Origin: Typhlomys cinereus
Taxonomy: Eukaryota > Chordata > Mammalia > Rodentia > Platacanthomyidae
Assembly: GCA_023101885.1 (NCBI GenBank)
Contig: JALPQD010000412.1
Coordinates: forward strand, 876,534 to 940,533
DNA: 64,000 nt
Direction of reading: 5' to 3'
Position numbers and translations under genes: made by a program. Positions 34,150-45,224 of the stretch are shown here, piece after piece. Under the pieces are notes generated by a model. That model was not told where the DNA came from and ran no database searches. It saw only the letters and a program-made list of their open reading frames with translations. The first letter of the stretch is position 1, and each line of letters starts with the position of its first letter.

Positions 34150-34325
34150 CAATATTTGCTTGTCTTGGGGTAGGGCAGGGCATGCTCTGCTACACACATG
34201 GAGTGGCCCGCAGCAGTCTGCTGGAGTCAGCTCTCTCCCTTCTACCATGTGAGCTCCTGAGATTCAGTTCAGGTGGTCAGTCCTGGCCGCAAGCGCCCGT
34301 ACCATTTTGTTGGCCCTCTGCATCC
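34150..34325 (-). mobile_element. B2/B3-superfamily SINE fragment
   Basis: Reversed body blocks are visible: GTCTGCTGGAGTCAGCTCTCTCCCTTCTACCATGTGAGCTCCTGAGATTCAGTTCAGG, then GGCCGCAAGCGCCCGTACC. Confidence 0.5.
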
Positions 34326-35564
34326 CTCTTCTTTCTCGTCCCAGCTTTTCTCCGCCCATTTTTCTTCCCTCTTTCTTTCTTCCCTCCAAACACGTTTTTT
34401 CCCCCTTGACCCAAGCTAGGACCCTGGGCCTGAAGAGTCCAACTCTGGGGTCCTCAGACCTCACCTTCTGCCCCTCTGAACGAAGCCTTAGCCCCTGGCT
34501 GCCTTCTTATCTTTGAGGAAATTCTCAGCACCTGTTCTGACCATTGAAACCCTCCGAGCAGGCCGGCATAACACAGGCTGGAGTATATAAGCCCGAATCT
34601 TCTGTCCTCCTTCTTGTCCCCAGAGACAGGTTCGGGCCCTTTCTCCAAAGCAGAAAGTTACAGAGAGTGAAGCGTCAGTGCCTTGTGGCCATCCTGGGCC
34701 TCCACTAGTTACCTCCCCCACTCCCTTCCCAGCCACCGAGATCCAGCTCCTTCCTCCCCAGGGTTGGTAGCACCAGCGCAGCTGCTTGGCCACCTCCCAA
34801 TACCCCACTGGAATTTCCACAGCCGTCCAGACTAAGTGGCCTCCTTCCCGACCCAAGGATATTCCTTTGGGAGTGTTTCTATCACGTGGACTTTTCCAAG
34901 AATTTATAGCCAGGAAAAAGAATCCCCCAAAGAACTGGTGTATTTTCTTTTACTAAACAACGGGCGCTGCATGTTCTCTTTTCCTTTTGCTACCAGGAAG
35001 CTCGGAGCTCCACCAGCGAGGTGGTAGCTGCCATCCGTGCGGAAGGACAGGTGGGTGTCTGGCCAGTGTCAGGAGCCGTCTCGCGTGGGCGCTGAGATGC
35101 ATACACACACTTATTCATTATAGCTCTCTCTGCCTGGGTACCTTGGTGGCAGGGGACATGTGGGAAGACGAGAAGAGCCATCTGCTGCCTGGTAAGTCTG
35201 GCTTATGGTATCACCCAGCTCCAGAGAGAATGAGAAGCTCAGGAGATGAGCTGGGAATTAAATCACGCTCTCCTGCCTTGGCTTATCCGCCCTTCCAGGA
35301 CCCTCTGCAGAATCTGAGAAGAGGATCGTCTTTTTGTGGCCACAAAGTAGCTTCTTTGGCCCGACTCTCCATTTCTTCCAAATCTTTTGAAACGTCTGTC
35401 TCTCTTCTACATCAACCTTTTGCTCAGCTGGGCCTCTGTTTCCGTCTGTCCTGGTCCGTGCAGCCTTCCCAGTCCGGAAGTGCCAAGCCAAGCTCTGGTT
35501 GGTGGGACTGGGTTGAGAACTGAAGGGGTTGGAGGGGTGACATGGGTTGTACTGGTTACCACCA
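34326..35564. other. Mostly single-copy DNA with promoter-like and exon-like signals
   Basis: GAGTATATAAGCCC at about 34580-34593 has a consensus TATA core. An exon-like 54-bp interval at 34997-35050 has good splice signals. A 178-codon plus-strand frame (34987-35523) overlaps it, is not recognisable and crosses the putative donor. I see no gene I can name. Confidence 0.3.
34997..35050 (+). other. Candidate 54-bp exon
   Basis: A branch-point-like TACTAAAC (about 34955) and a pyrimidine stretch (TTCTCTTTTCCTTTTGCTACCAG) precede position 34997. CAG/GTGGGT follows position 35050. The interval is 54 bp, an exact multiple of three, and is open in the first register (EARSSTSEVVAAIRAEGQ). It could be a chance combination. 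There is no neighbouring exon in the window to support it. Confidence 0.2.
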
Positions 35565-35890
35565 GAACTGTGAGTGTTGTGAGACACCACTCAAATAACT
35601 TAAGGAGAGAACGGGAGATTTATTCAGCTTACAGTTCCAGAGGCTTACAGGTCCTCTATGGTGGAAAACGCGTGACTGGCTGGCAGAAGCTGGTGGCGGC
35701 CCAGGTCACTACAGATATTTTGGAGGTGAGTATTGCAAACTCTAAGAGCAGACTAACCCACTGAAGCAGGGCGGGGCTAACCAACCTCAGGCCCGCCCCC
35801 TATGACACCAGCAGGGCTTCACCTCCTAAAGGTGCCAGGACCTTCCCTAACAATAACTAAGGATTCAAACACATGAGCCTGTGGAGAAAC
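35565..35890 (-). mobile_element. MaLR-like LTR
   Basis: Reversed LTR blocks: ACTCAAATAACTTAAGGAGAGAACGGGAGATTTATTCAGCTTACAG, TATGGTGGAAAACGCGTGACTGGC, CAACCTCAGGCCCGCCCC and CACCTCCTAAAGGTGCCAGGACCTTCC. The copy at 48601-48966 shares this layout and belongs to the same subfamily. Confidence 0.65.
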
Positions 35891-36042
35891 AAATCATATA
35901 TTCAAATCACAATAGGGGTGGAGTTGAGCTTTAGCAGCATAGCAAAGCATTACCTACTAAATGATGCCACTCTAGAGTGTATCTATTACATGCATTTGAA
36001 AGTTCCATCATTTTTTTTCTTTTGCAGAATGATTCTTTTGGG

Positions 36043-36215
36043 TTGGGGACATGAGTTATGTCAGTGAAGTGCTGGCCGCGCGAGTGCAAGGATCTGAGTT
36101 CCAGCCTCAGGATCTACGTGAATAAGAACAATTCATGTACTTGTAATGCCAGTGCTGGGGAGACAGAAACAGACAGATTCTCGGGCCTCTCTAGAAGTCG
36201 TTGAGTCCTTGGCAC
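36043..36215 (+). mobile_element. B3-like SINE, degenerate
   Basis: GGGTTGGGGACATGAGTTATGTCAGTGAAGTGCTGG is the eroded head. GGATCTGAGTTCCAGCC and CTTGTAATGCCAGTGCTGGGGAGACAGAAACAGACAG mark the body. Confidence 0.55.
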
Positions 36216-38544
36216 AGTATTTGCTGTGTTTGAATTGTCAGTGACAAGTATGCTGGATAAGGTGGTCTCTTCTTCTTCTTCTTTTTTTTTTTTTTGGCTT
36301 TCCCCAAATTTCCACCTCTCTCTTCTGTGTCCTGTATACCTGGCTGCCTTTTATCCCAAGCAGGACCCCAAGGGACTGTCCCGGGGTTTCCTGCTTGGGT
36401 CCGTTCCCCTTGCTGCTCCCCCTGGTTATATAACTCACCTGATCCTCCTGTTCAGTTAGTCTCCAGAGTCTAAGATGCCTAAGTCCATCTTCAAACCATC
36501 CAACCATCTCATGTAAGGGCAGTAAGCAAAACATCCAGTCACGGGCCAACATGGCTGCGAAGTTTCCACGCATATCAGATGTACACAGAGCTGGTTTGAA
36601 ACGATCCTGGATCCCTCCCCACAGCTGTGTGTGATGACAGATCTAGGAAGCGCCCAGAGACAGCGCATTTTGAACAAGTGCTCAGGGGACGTCGTTGCTC
36701 TAAGGCCAGGTTACAGCCTCCTGAGAAACAGCGCTGGCAGAGGCCGGAGCGGCACATCTGTCTGCCTTGTCCTGTGCTACGTGTGCCAACAGATGCAGGG
36801 CATGTCCCCCCCCCACACACACACCCCAAACCTGGTCTTGGTTTTCCTGGTACCCTTCACCCTGACAGTTCATCACCACAACATCTGGCATCGCTCTGAG
36901 CCTAGAACAGATTTAATCACGTTTATTTCCATTTGGTCTGGACCAAGCCAGCCCTTGGCCAGCAGAGAACATCCAAAATTAAATAAACATGATCGTGTGA
37001 AGAATGGAGAGAGGAAGGAGCAGAAAAGACATTAGAAGGGCCAAAGATGTTAGAAAGGAAGAGATTGGAGTCAGCCGCAAGACAAGAGAAAAGATGGGAA
37101 AATCAAAAAGAACGTGATTGTCGGTGATCCCAGAGCTGGCCGGTGTCCCTACCCACCCGCCAGCAGAGAAAAAAGCAGGGGTGCTATTTCATTTCTGTAT
37201 CCTCTAACTGGCAAGCAAATAAAATCAGTATCAAGAAAAGTAATTGTCTGGTAGGTTCTCCTTTTCAAAGAGTCTTAGACACAAGCAGTCTAGGCTTTGG
37301 CTGTCCCAAGTCTTATGTCCATTCCTACAGGTCCACAGCCCCTAAGGAAGACTCCCCAAGTCTCCAGAGCCTGTCCCCAGAACGACAGTGTCCAAGCACA
37401 GAGAGAAGCAAGCGGACAGTCCCCTAATGTCTGGGGCTTGGGGCTTACACCCCATCGCCCTTGAACCAGGCGGGTCAGCAGCAAGCAGGATAGAGGTAGA
37501 AAGGGCAGGTGGTGGCAGAGACTGTGTTCTGGCCCTTATGGATGTGGGTGCTGGGGCAAGAAGCCACAGCCATCTACTCTGGGGACCCTGCTCTTTCCAG
37601 GGCATGAGAACCCCCCTCTGAGATCCCCTCCACAGTTCTGATGTAATTGTGAGTATTCTGGCTAGCCACGCCTCCCCAGATGATGGGCAGGGAGAGGCTT
37701 GAGTCTGTCCATCCAGCGTATCCCCCCTCTGGCAAGGGAAGAAAGTGGGTCTCAGGTTAAGGAGCCCACATCAGATCCCATGGCAAGCAAGGGACAGGAG
37801 AAAGCTCAAATCACTTGTCTCCTGGTCCCAAGTGAAAAGACATGGCTTGGGTACAGCCTGAGGTACCATCCTGTTTGGGTCTCCGGAGTCCCGACACCTC
37901 CTCCTGGCAGTTGCTCTTGGGTCCTCTGTGGGAGGCGCCCCTGCGTCTGGCTAGTGAGCTCCTCTCTTATCACTGTAACTTTGCTCCTAAGGAGGGGGCG
38001 TCCTCCATGGCTTCTGGATGAGACCCCTGGGCAGAGGAGAAGACCAAGGCTCACCGGTTCATTCTCGCTGAGTTGCTGCTCACCTGTTCCACCGGCTTCT
38101 CAATACACACTGAGCCTAGATCCAAGGGACCCCGGCCCCTCTCTGCTGCAGGCTGGCTCTTGGTCCCCACCACAGGGAGCCCCCTGCTCTACTCTGTAAC
38201 CACTGGTCTCCTCATCTGTGAAAAGGGCATGCGCCCCACCTCGAGGGCTTGTGCAGACTCCCAGGACCCAAGGAGAGACGCCCGTGTATAAACGGAAGGA
38301 ACTGCAGAAGCGAGCACCTTGGAATTACTGAGCCATCTCTGGTGTCGCCGATGTGTCCTTGAAGACGGGAGGCATCCTTGACCCGTCCTTCTTTAAGACT
38401 TGTTTGGAGATGAGGGATGTGAGGGAAGGGGGGGGAGTCACCATACACTTTTCTCTCGTGCACTTGACCTCAGCAACTTACTGGGAAGACAGTGCTCGGA
38501 CTTACGAAATTGAAAACAGCCGCGCTGCCTGACTAAAGGTATTT
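36216..38544. other. Single-copy DNA, no gene recognised
   Basis: GC-rich in the second half. Frames of 60-166 codons overlap in different registers without a recognisable domain. I see no repeats except short T and A runs. Confidence 0.4.
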
Positions 38545-38840
38545 TCAGTGGTTTTCTTTTTCCAGTGCTGCAGCGGGGTTTTACTGTTGCAGAGTGGGAA
38601 TCACGTCGCGGGATGCATGGAGGTAGAAGCAGGGGGTCAGTTCAGGTCACGGCAGCCAGCAAGGCAGAGAGCAAGAGGAAGCAGGCCCAGGCCACCAAGC
38701 CTTAAGACCCTCCCCTGTGACGCTCCTCCAGCGAGGTTCCGCCTCCCCAAAGCCTCACAACCCCTTCAGGCATGAACACCAGCTGAGGATGCAAACACGT
38801 GACCCTGTGAGGGGCAGCTCGGGCCCATCTTGCCTGGGTG
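38545..38840 (-). mobile_element. MaLR-like LTR fragment
   Basis: Reversed blocks include GGGGTTTTACTGTTGC, CACGGCAGCCAGCAAGGCAGAGAGCAAGAGG and GCGAGGTTCCGCCTCCCCAAAGCCTCACAACCCC. Confidence 0.4.
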
Positions 38841-38893
38841 GGGATTCTCTAGTATTCTGTACACAAGTCTTTCATCAGAATTATCTAGAGCGG

Positions 38894-39000
38894 GCTCCCT
38901 CTCTGGGGGGGGCTCCCTCTTTGGGGGGTCCCTCTCTGGGGGGTCCTTTTCTGGGGGGTCCCTCTCTGGGGGGATCCCTCTCTGGGGGGTGCCTTTCTTA
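38894..39000 (+). repeat. G-rich minisatellite, about 16-bp unit, six copies
   Basis: TCCCTCTCTGGGGGG is repeated six times with small variants and then decays into TGCCTTTCTTA. Each unit has a run of 6-8 G on the plus strand, separated by 9-11 pyrimidine-rich bases. Such G runs can form a quadruplex with long loops. Confidence 0.9.
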
Positions 39001-39179
39001 AAGATGGATTTTCACAAAGGGGAGTTCTTAGTTCTAATAATATCTGTTTTCCTCCCTTTCTGCTTCCCACTGCTATATTACATTTGAACAAATTTAATTC
39101 CAAGATCATGAAATGATTTTCTTTTGCTGCTGTTTGGGAGTCTTATTATTGACCTTTATTATTAAGTTCTTCACAATGG

Positions 39180-40468
39180 CTGTGTGTTTATGTGTTCATG
39201 TGATATGTGTGTGTGTGTGTGTGTGTGTCTGTGTGTGTGTGCGATGTGTGCGATGTGTGTGGTGTGTGTGGTGTGTGTGGTGTGTGTGATGTATGTATAT
39301 TTGTGTATGTCTGTATGTGTGTGTCTGTGTGTGTATATGTGGTATATGTGGTGTGTGTATATGTATATGTGTGTGTGTGCATGGTATGTGTCTTGTGTAT
39401 GTGTGTGTGTCTGTGTGTATGTGTGGTATGTATGGTGTGTGGTGTGGTATGGTGTGTGTATATGTGTATGTGTGGTGTGTCTGTGTGTGTATGTGTGGGG
39501 TGTGTGTATGTGTGTGTATATGTATATGTGTGTGTCTGTGTGTATATGTGTATGTGTGGTGTGTCTGTGTGTATGTGTGGGGTGTGTGTATGTGTGTGTA
39601 TATGTATATGTGTGTGTCTGTGTGTATATGTGTATGTGTGGTGTGTCTGTGTGTGTATGTGTGGGGTGTGTGTATGTGTGGGGTGTGTGTATGTGTGTGT
39701 ATATGTATATGTGTGTGTCTGTGTGTGTGCGTGTGTGTCTGTGTGTATACGTGTGGGGTGTGTATGTATGTGTGTATATGTATATGTGTGTGTCTGTGTG
39801 TATATATGTGTGTCTGTCTCTGTGTGGGGGGGTATGTGTGGTGTGTCTGCGTATTTGTGTGCGTGTATGTGTAGGGTGTGTGTGTGTGTATGTGTGTGTG
39901 TATGTATATGTATATGTGTGTGTGTGTATATGTATATGTGTGTGTGTCTGTGTATGTGTGTGTGTGTGTATATGTATATGTGTGTGTGTCTGTCTCTGGG
40001 TGTGTGTGTGTGTATGTATATGTGTGTGTATCTGTGTCTGTGTGTGTGTGTATATGTATATGTGTGTGTGTCTGTGTCTGTGTGTATATGTGTATGTGTG
40101 GTATGTCTGTGTGTGTACGTGTGGGGTGTGTATGTATGTGTGTATATGTATATGTGTGTGTCTGTGTGTATATATGTGTGTCTGTCTCTGTGTGTGGGGG
40201 GGTATGTGTGGTGTGTCTGCGTATTTGTGTGCGTGTATGTGTAGGGTGTGTGTGTGTGTCTGTGTCTGGATGTGTGTGTATGTATATGTATATGTGTGTG
40301 TATCTGTCTCTGGGTGTGTGTGTGTGTATGTATATGTGTGTGTATCTGTGTGTGTGTGTGTGTGTGTATATGTATATGTGTGTGTATCTGTGTATGTGTG
40401 TGTGTGTGTATATGTATATGTGTGTGTGTCTGTGTCTGGGTGTGTGTGTGTGTGTGTGGTGTAGTGTG
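39180..40468 (+). repeat. Large TG array with nested higher-order repeats, about 1.3 kb
   Basis: Within TG-based sequence, the anchor TATATGTGTATGTGTGG recurs at 39459, 39543 and 39625 (period 82-84 bp). A longer block of about 145 bp, containing GCGTATTTGTGTGCGTG, is present near 39850 and again 370 bp later. The 345-447 codon frames on both strands exist because these units contain no stop codons. They are not genes. Confidence 0.95.
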
Positions 40469-40489
40469 ACATGGGGTCAAGACTCAGCT

Positions 40490-40582
40490 TTAGGCTGGAC
40501 TTCATGATCCACACCTGTCAGCCCGGTGCTCAGGAGATCGAGTCTGGGGAATCACAGATCGGCGGCCAGCCTGGTCTGTAGA
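40490..40582 (+). mobile_element. B1-like SINE fragment
   Basis: TTAGGCTGGACTTCATGATCCACACCTGTCAGCCCGGTGCTCAGGAGATCGAG and GCGGCCAGCCTGGTCTGTAGAGTAGC follow B1 order. Confidence 0.6.
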
Positions 40583-41443
40583 GTAGCAGTTGTCCCAGAA
40601 GCTATTCTTTTGTTTTCCTGGAACATAGCAACCTTCATTCGTTTCTGTACTTTCCTTTTTTCTCCTTTTAGTTTCTGATTTCATGTACAAGCAGAATGAG
40701 TTTTTGTCATTGCCCCCCACTCCCTTTATCCTCATCTCCTCTTCTCCCACCGTCCTTCAGCTCACTCATCCTGTCTCCCTGTAAGTGTGGACCACAGGAC
40801 TCTTTCGGGGGTGTCTGTATTGGCAGGAGCCCGGGCATCTGTGGTGGGCAGTCCTACCGGTAGGGAAGCCCCCTTCTCTTGTCTGGCACCTGCCCCAATG
40901 GATTCTCTTGGTGTAGCTGTTTCTCCTGAGACCCTCACTCGTCCATGGGGGAATGTTCACACGTCAGCTTTTGTGTAGATCTGGGGGACGTAGATCTCAC
41001 TGGGGTGAGCTCCTGGATACAACAGCCCTGTCACGACCGGGCTGTGCTCCCCCCCACCTTCAGGGTGTGAGTCTCACCACCCCCTCTTCCACAAGGTTCC
41101 CTGGGGCCCTGGCATGGGGAGAGATTTCAAAGGCCTGATAGGGGCAGAGCCTTCTAGGGTGATTGATATCTGCATTCTGGCCACCTGTGACTTTCCACAT
41201 CGCATCTTCCATTGCAACAGGATGCATCTCGGTGGAGTGCTGAGAGAGAGGATATTTTGAAAGATTCATTTAAAAAATATGAATATCCAATTGACTGCAG
41301 TATTTATGAAAAGACCTTCATCCCTCCTATCCCCATGGAGTTCCCAAGTTTTCAAATACAGAATGAAATTAAAATTTTTTCTACAAATAAAATGAAATTC
41401 CATTACGTACACATATAAGTAAACTGTAATACACACACATGCA

Positions 41444-41491
<48 letters not shown>

Positions 41492-41967
41492 AGTTCTCAG
41501 AGAACTAACCATAAGAATATTGAATTTTTATTCCATGAATATTTATTTAAGATTATTTTAATTTCTCTCAATAGCAATCTTGTATTTTTCAATTAAATTA
41601 TGCTTGTTTCTCTGCATTTTTATTCTATTAAGAACATGCAAATTTTTAAATTTTCCAATTATTTGTCACTCATCTAAAACTATTTATTCTTTCCTTAAGT
41701 TGATTAACAACCTCCTGCAGAGTGCTTAATAATACTAGCAAGGAAAAACTAGATGATAATTTCAGTCCGGTTTTCTTTCTGCTGTTCAGGGTGGATGATT
41801 TCTGTTTCCTTTACTCCCACTGGCTCTCTGTTCTTCGGGTGTGCAGAGTCCAGTGAATTTTTTATTAGTTATTGTATTGTTGGTATTATAAATTGCATTT
41901 AGTTCCCCTCTTTCATTTGTCCATTCGTTTCCAAAAAATTTGCAGTTGCTTTATTTTTTACTTTTGT
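40583..41967. other. Single-copy DNA, GC-rich then AT-rich, with a CA repeat
   Basis: A CA/CG alternating run lies at 41431-41492. 40583-41230 is GC-rich and may be an eroded L1 3' end. 41493-41960 is AT-rich. No gene seen. Confidence 0.35.
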
Positions 41968-41977
41968 GTGGGCATGT

Positions 41978-42019
<42 letters not shown>

Positions 42020-42246
42020 AAATGGGCACTTGAGTGTGTGCGCCTGTGGAGACCCAAGGGTGACAATCAGGAATCGTCCCTGAGTTCTCTACCTACCTAT
42101 TGCTTTGCTCTGGAGTTTCCCAGGCTCCGCCTCCCAGAGCATACATTACAAGCCTTTACCATATTCACCAGGCATTTCAATATGCAAGTTCTTTGGCTTT
42201 GGAGAGAAAGACTTGAATGCCTGTCTGAGCATCTCCCCAGTTCCTG
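41968..42246 (-). mobile_element. tRNA-derived SINE (main family), truncated head
   Basis: A (TG)n tail of about 40 bp, then ACAAATGGGCACTTGAG, TGGAGACCCAAGGGTGACAATCAGGAATCGTCC and the CCAGGCATTT block. The head near 42230 is eroded (GCATCTCCCCAG). Confidence 0.8.
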
Positions 42247-42354
42247 TAGATGCTTTCTGAAGCGTTTTTGTCATAGCTGCTGTGAGATCTTTCTCACATA
42301 ATTGTATCTCCATTCTCACCTCAGTGTGGATGTCAGTAGATCGCTGATGGCCAT

Positions 42355-42564
42355 TTAAATTACTTTTCTGATGCTTGGTATGCTGCGTGTTCTTTCATTG
42401 AATTTGGACATCTTGCCTTTCAGGCAAAGACATTTCAGCCTTGTTCCATTTGTTTTTAAGCAGGCCATCACCTCGTTCAGGGCAGACATACAGTCCTTGG
42501 CTCTGGGTCCAGGGCACACAAACTTGGGAGTCTTCGGCATGTAATTACAGACTTCTGGGGTCAC
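42355..42564 (-). pseudogene. Possible decayed CX9C-type protein retrocopy
   Basis: The 69-codon minus-strand frame contains KDCMSALNEVMACLKTNG, a C-X9-C motif. A second C followed nine residues later by a non-Cys appears downstream (CLKGKMSKFNE). Proteins with twin CX9C motifs (CHCHD/COX-assembly type) act in the mitochondrial intermembrane space or mitoribosome. The rest of the frame resembles none I know, the second pair is broken, and no poly-A tail or intron evidence is visible. It may equally be a chance frame. Confidence 0.2.
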
Positions 42565-44289
42565 CTCAGAGTCTCCCTTATGCCACCTGGAGCCTGGGAG
42601 AGGCTGAGGAACTTCCTTGGTCTAGTCCTGGTGCCTCCAGATGTCTCAGGCCCACTGAGATCAAGGGTGCTGCCCCCACAAGGCTGCTTGTTAAAGGTGT
42701 GACTTCCCTTCTTTAAGTACCACCTGGTCCCCCTAAGCATATCTCATTGAGGAAGGACAGAGTCTCGGCCCAATGCAAATATGGAACTAAGGGGCTCCTT
42801 GCTACTGTGTTAGGCCTTGGCCACCTTCAGTTGGGTGTGGGGCGGTAAGGCTTCCAGTCCAGTTCCCCTTTCTCTTTCCAACTTTCAGAGTTGTCCTCGA
42901 GTTGTCTCTTGCATGCTTTCCAGAGTTTATTCTTGCGCTTAGCTGGGAGAAAAGAAGGAAACACAAATCTGTATTGTCTCATCTGGACTGGAGGTCCTTT
43001 CAATAAATATCTTAAGTGAAGGAATTTAAGGAAAATGTCAATCTTAAATATGATTTATTGACCTAAATAAAACCAGGCTACAAAAAGGAAGTAAAATCGC
43101 ACACTGGCAAAATCTTAGATTTATTCATCCAAAAGATGATATCTTACTGTAGATAGCAACAATATGGGCAGCCCATTCCGTCCCTAATACTAGGAGGTGT
43201 GACAGTTATCCGTGGCTTCCTGTTAATATCTTGCCCAGTAATGTCAAAGAGGGGCCAGCCTACTTTCTCTGGAAAATACAGGGCCTGGATTCTTTTAGCT
43301 ACTGCTGTTGTTAATTTCTTTATTTTTGATCAATTTATCATAGAGCCTTCAAAAGTGGTGGATGTAGAGAAGCACTAAGGAGGAAGAGGCGGAGTTAGCT
43401 GTTCTGATCTCTGTCACTAGCCTACCCAGAGACAACGGATGAACAGCCAACAATGACTAATGCAAACTACTGACCAAAAGAACACAGGTGGGAAAGGGAG
43501 AAAACAAGACAACATATGCACATACATGCATGAGCTCAGCTAAGAGGCAGGAACCTATGTCCAAAACAGGAAATGTAGGAAATACCAACCCAGATGCTTC
43601 CTTGCTTGGCACCTGCCAGCGGCCCGCCTGGTCTGATCCTATTATAGGTCAGTCACCCTTGGCCACACTTTTCTTTTCTGCACCTGAAAGGACGACTTCG
43701 ATCCAGGCCAGAGTCGCTCTTGGGCACGGGGGGGGGGGTAGGGTGTTATTACTAGACCTGGGCATGTAGTATTCCACTCTGTCCTCATCTTTTGCTCCTT
43801 CAAGGGAACAGCTGTTCTGACCGACACCCCAGGTGGGATTCCTGATTCACGGGCATCGATTTGGAGGCAGTGGCCAGGGAGGTCGGCTGCGGCTCTTGGC
43901 CCCTCCCACCCACATGTCACAGATGGACGTGAATCTCCTCCCACTACACTGAACCCACCTGTACAAGCCGTTGCTAAGCCACGGGATCCTCCCGTACCAG
44001 GACTCATGGGAGCCCTTCCTGAGCGAGACTATGTGGTTGTTAATTTCTTTATTTCATTGCAGACAATTCAAAAGTGGCCGATAATGACAACAGGAAACCA
44101 GAACAACTAACTGATGTAAGTTCCTCCAATAACAGATAAAATATCCATGAAGCCATTTTAGGAGGTAACATAAGCACCTGATTCAACAATTGTTCTTTGC
44201 CTTGGCCTCTTCTTCTAAAAATCCAGATTCCTTTGCTCTGAAGCTGTGTCGATGGACACATATTTCACCATGCTTTTATTTCTCACACT
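42565..44289. other. Single-copy DNA with a related pair of short segments
   Basis: TTGTTAATTTCTTTATTT followed by TTCAAAAGTGG occurs near 43308 and again near 44036, suggesting two copies of one old repeat. A G(10) run lies at about 43729-43738. No gene recognised. Confidence 0.4.
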
Positions 44290-45145
44290 GTATATGTTAA
44301 TTTCCTCTTTATCCATAGGAATATATTCTAAGACCTACAGTGAATGCCTGAAATCATGGGTCATTCTGAGTCCTTTTTTTTCCCTATGCAAGAACAACTG
44401 TGATAAAGTTGAATTTACAAATTAAGCATATTCAGAGCTTAATAACAACAACCAATAATAAAACCAAACAGTAATAGTAATACACCATAATGAAATTGCC
44501 ATCATCTCTTGTGCGTTGGCGCCATTGTTAAATAAAATAGAGATTACTTGAACCTAAGCATTGTGCTATAGCAACAACAGATCTAATATCTGTTATATGA
44601 AAAAATGGACATATAGCATATGCAGGGTGGATACACTGTATGAAAGGGTGATCTACCCCCTAACAAGATAGAGCAGCCCAGTGATAGGGCTTATAGCATT
44701 GCTTAGAGACGTATACAATTTAAAACCTATGGATTGCTTATTTCTGGGACTATTCCATTTAAGACTTTAAGATCACAGTGGAGGGGCTGGAGAGGTGGCT
44801 CAGGGGTTAAGCCTCCGCCTTGCAGGCGGAAGGTCCTGAGTTCGGATCCCAGATCCCACGTATAGACGCCAGGCGGAAGCGGGGGCGGCCTGCGCTTCTG
44901 GTCCTGGTAGGGCGGAGCCTGTGAATCCCGGGGCAGAAGGAGGTGGAGGCGTCCATGGTGGTCTGCGAATTCGTCCGTGGTTCTACACATACACAGACAC
45001 ACACACACACACACAGACGCGCGCACACATACACACGCACATGCACACAGTTGAATAAATAATAATAATAATAATAATAATAAAAAATTTTAAAAAAGAT
45101 CACAGTGGAAACCATAGAAAAGAAAATGATTGACAGGAAAGGACT
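44290..45145 (+). mobile_element. Tigger-like DNA transposon remnant with nested SINE
   Basis: Left part: GGAATATATTCTAAGACCTACAGTGAATGCCTGAAATCATGGG, then GATAAAGTTGAATTTACAAATTAAGCATA and AGAGCTTAATAACAACAACCAATAATAAAACC. Right part: TATTTCTGGGACTATTCCATTTAAGACTTTAAGATCACAGTGG, resuming after the SINE as AAACCATAGAAAAG. This is the layout of a nonautonomous TcMar-Tigger family shared by mammals, so it predates the SINE. The family is recognised from memory. Confidence 0.6.
44783..45095 (+). mobile_element. tRNA-derived SINE, GC-rich subfamily B, recent
   Basis: The head GGGGCTGGAGAGGTGGCTCAGGGGTTAAGCC, a near-perfect B-box GGTCCTGAGTTCGGATCCC, the body CCAGGCGGAAGCGGGGGCGGCC and a distinctive 3' block GTCCATGGTGGTCTGCGAATTCGTCCG are followed by CA repeats and a TTGAATAAATAATAATAAT tail. 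AAGATCACAGTGGA flanks it exactly (44769-44782 and 45096-45109), a 14-bp target-site duplication inside the Tigger remnant. Many CpG sites remain undecayed. Confidence 0.95.
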
Positions 45146-45224
45146 AACTGAAGAGAAGAAGCCCACTATTAAGTCTCCTTAGTAGAGCATGCCCAATAAA
45201 TTCTAGCCATTATGACGTTCTTTT

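Noticed and set aside
34987..35523. 178-codon plus-strand frame
   Set aside because: It is the longest frame not made of simple repeats, but it has no family resemblance, no promoter or poly-A context, and it runs through the putative splice donor at 35051.
39171..40514. Frames of 345-447 codons on both strands
   Set aside because: They consist only of Cys/Val/Tyr/Met or His/Thr/Tyr runs, because the TG array has no stop codons. They exist in several registers at once.
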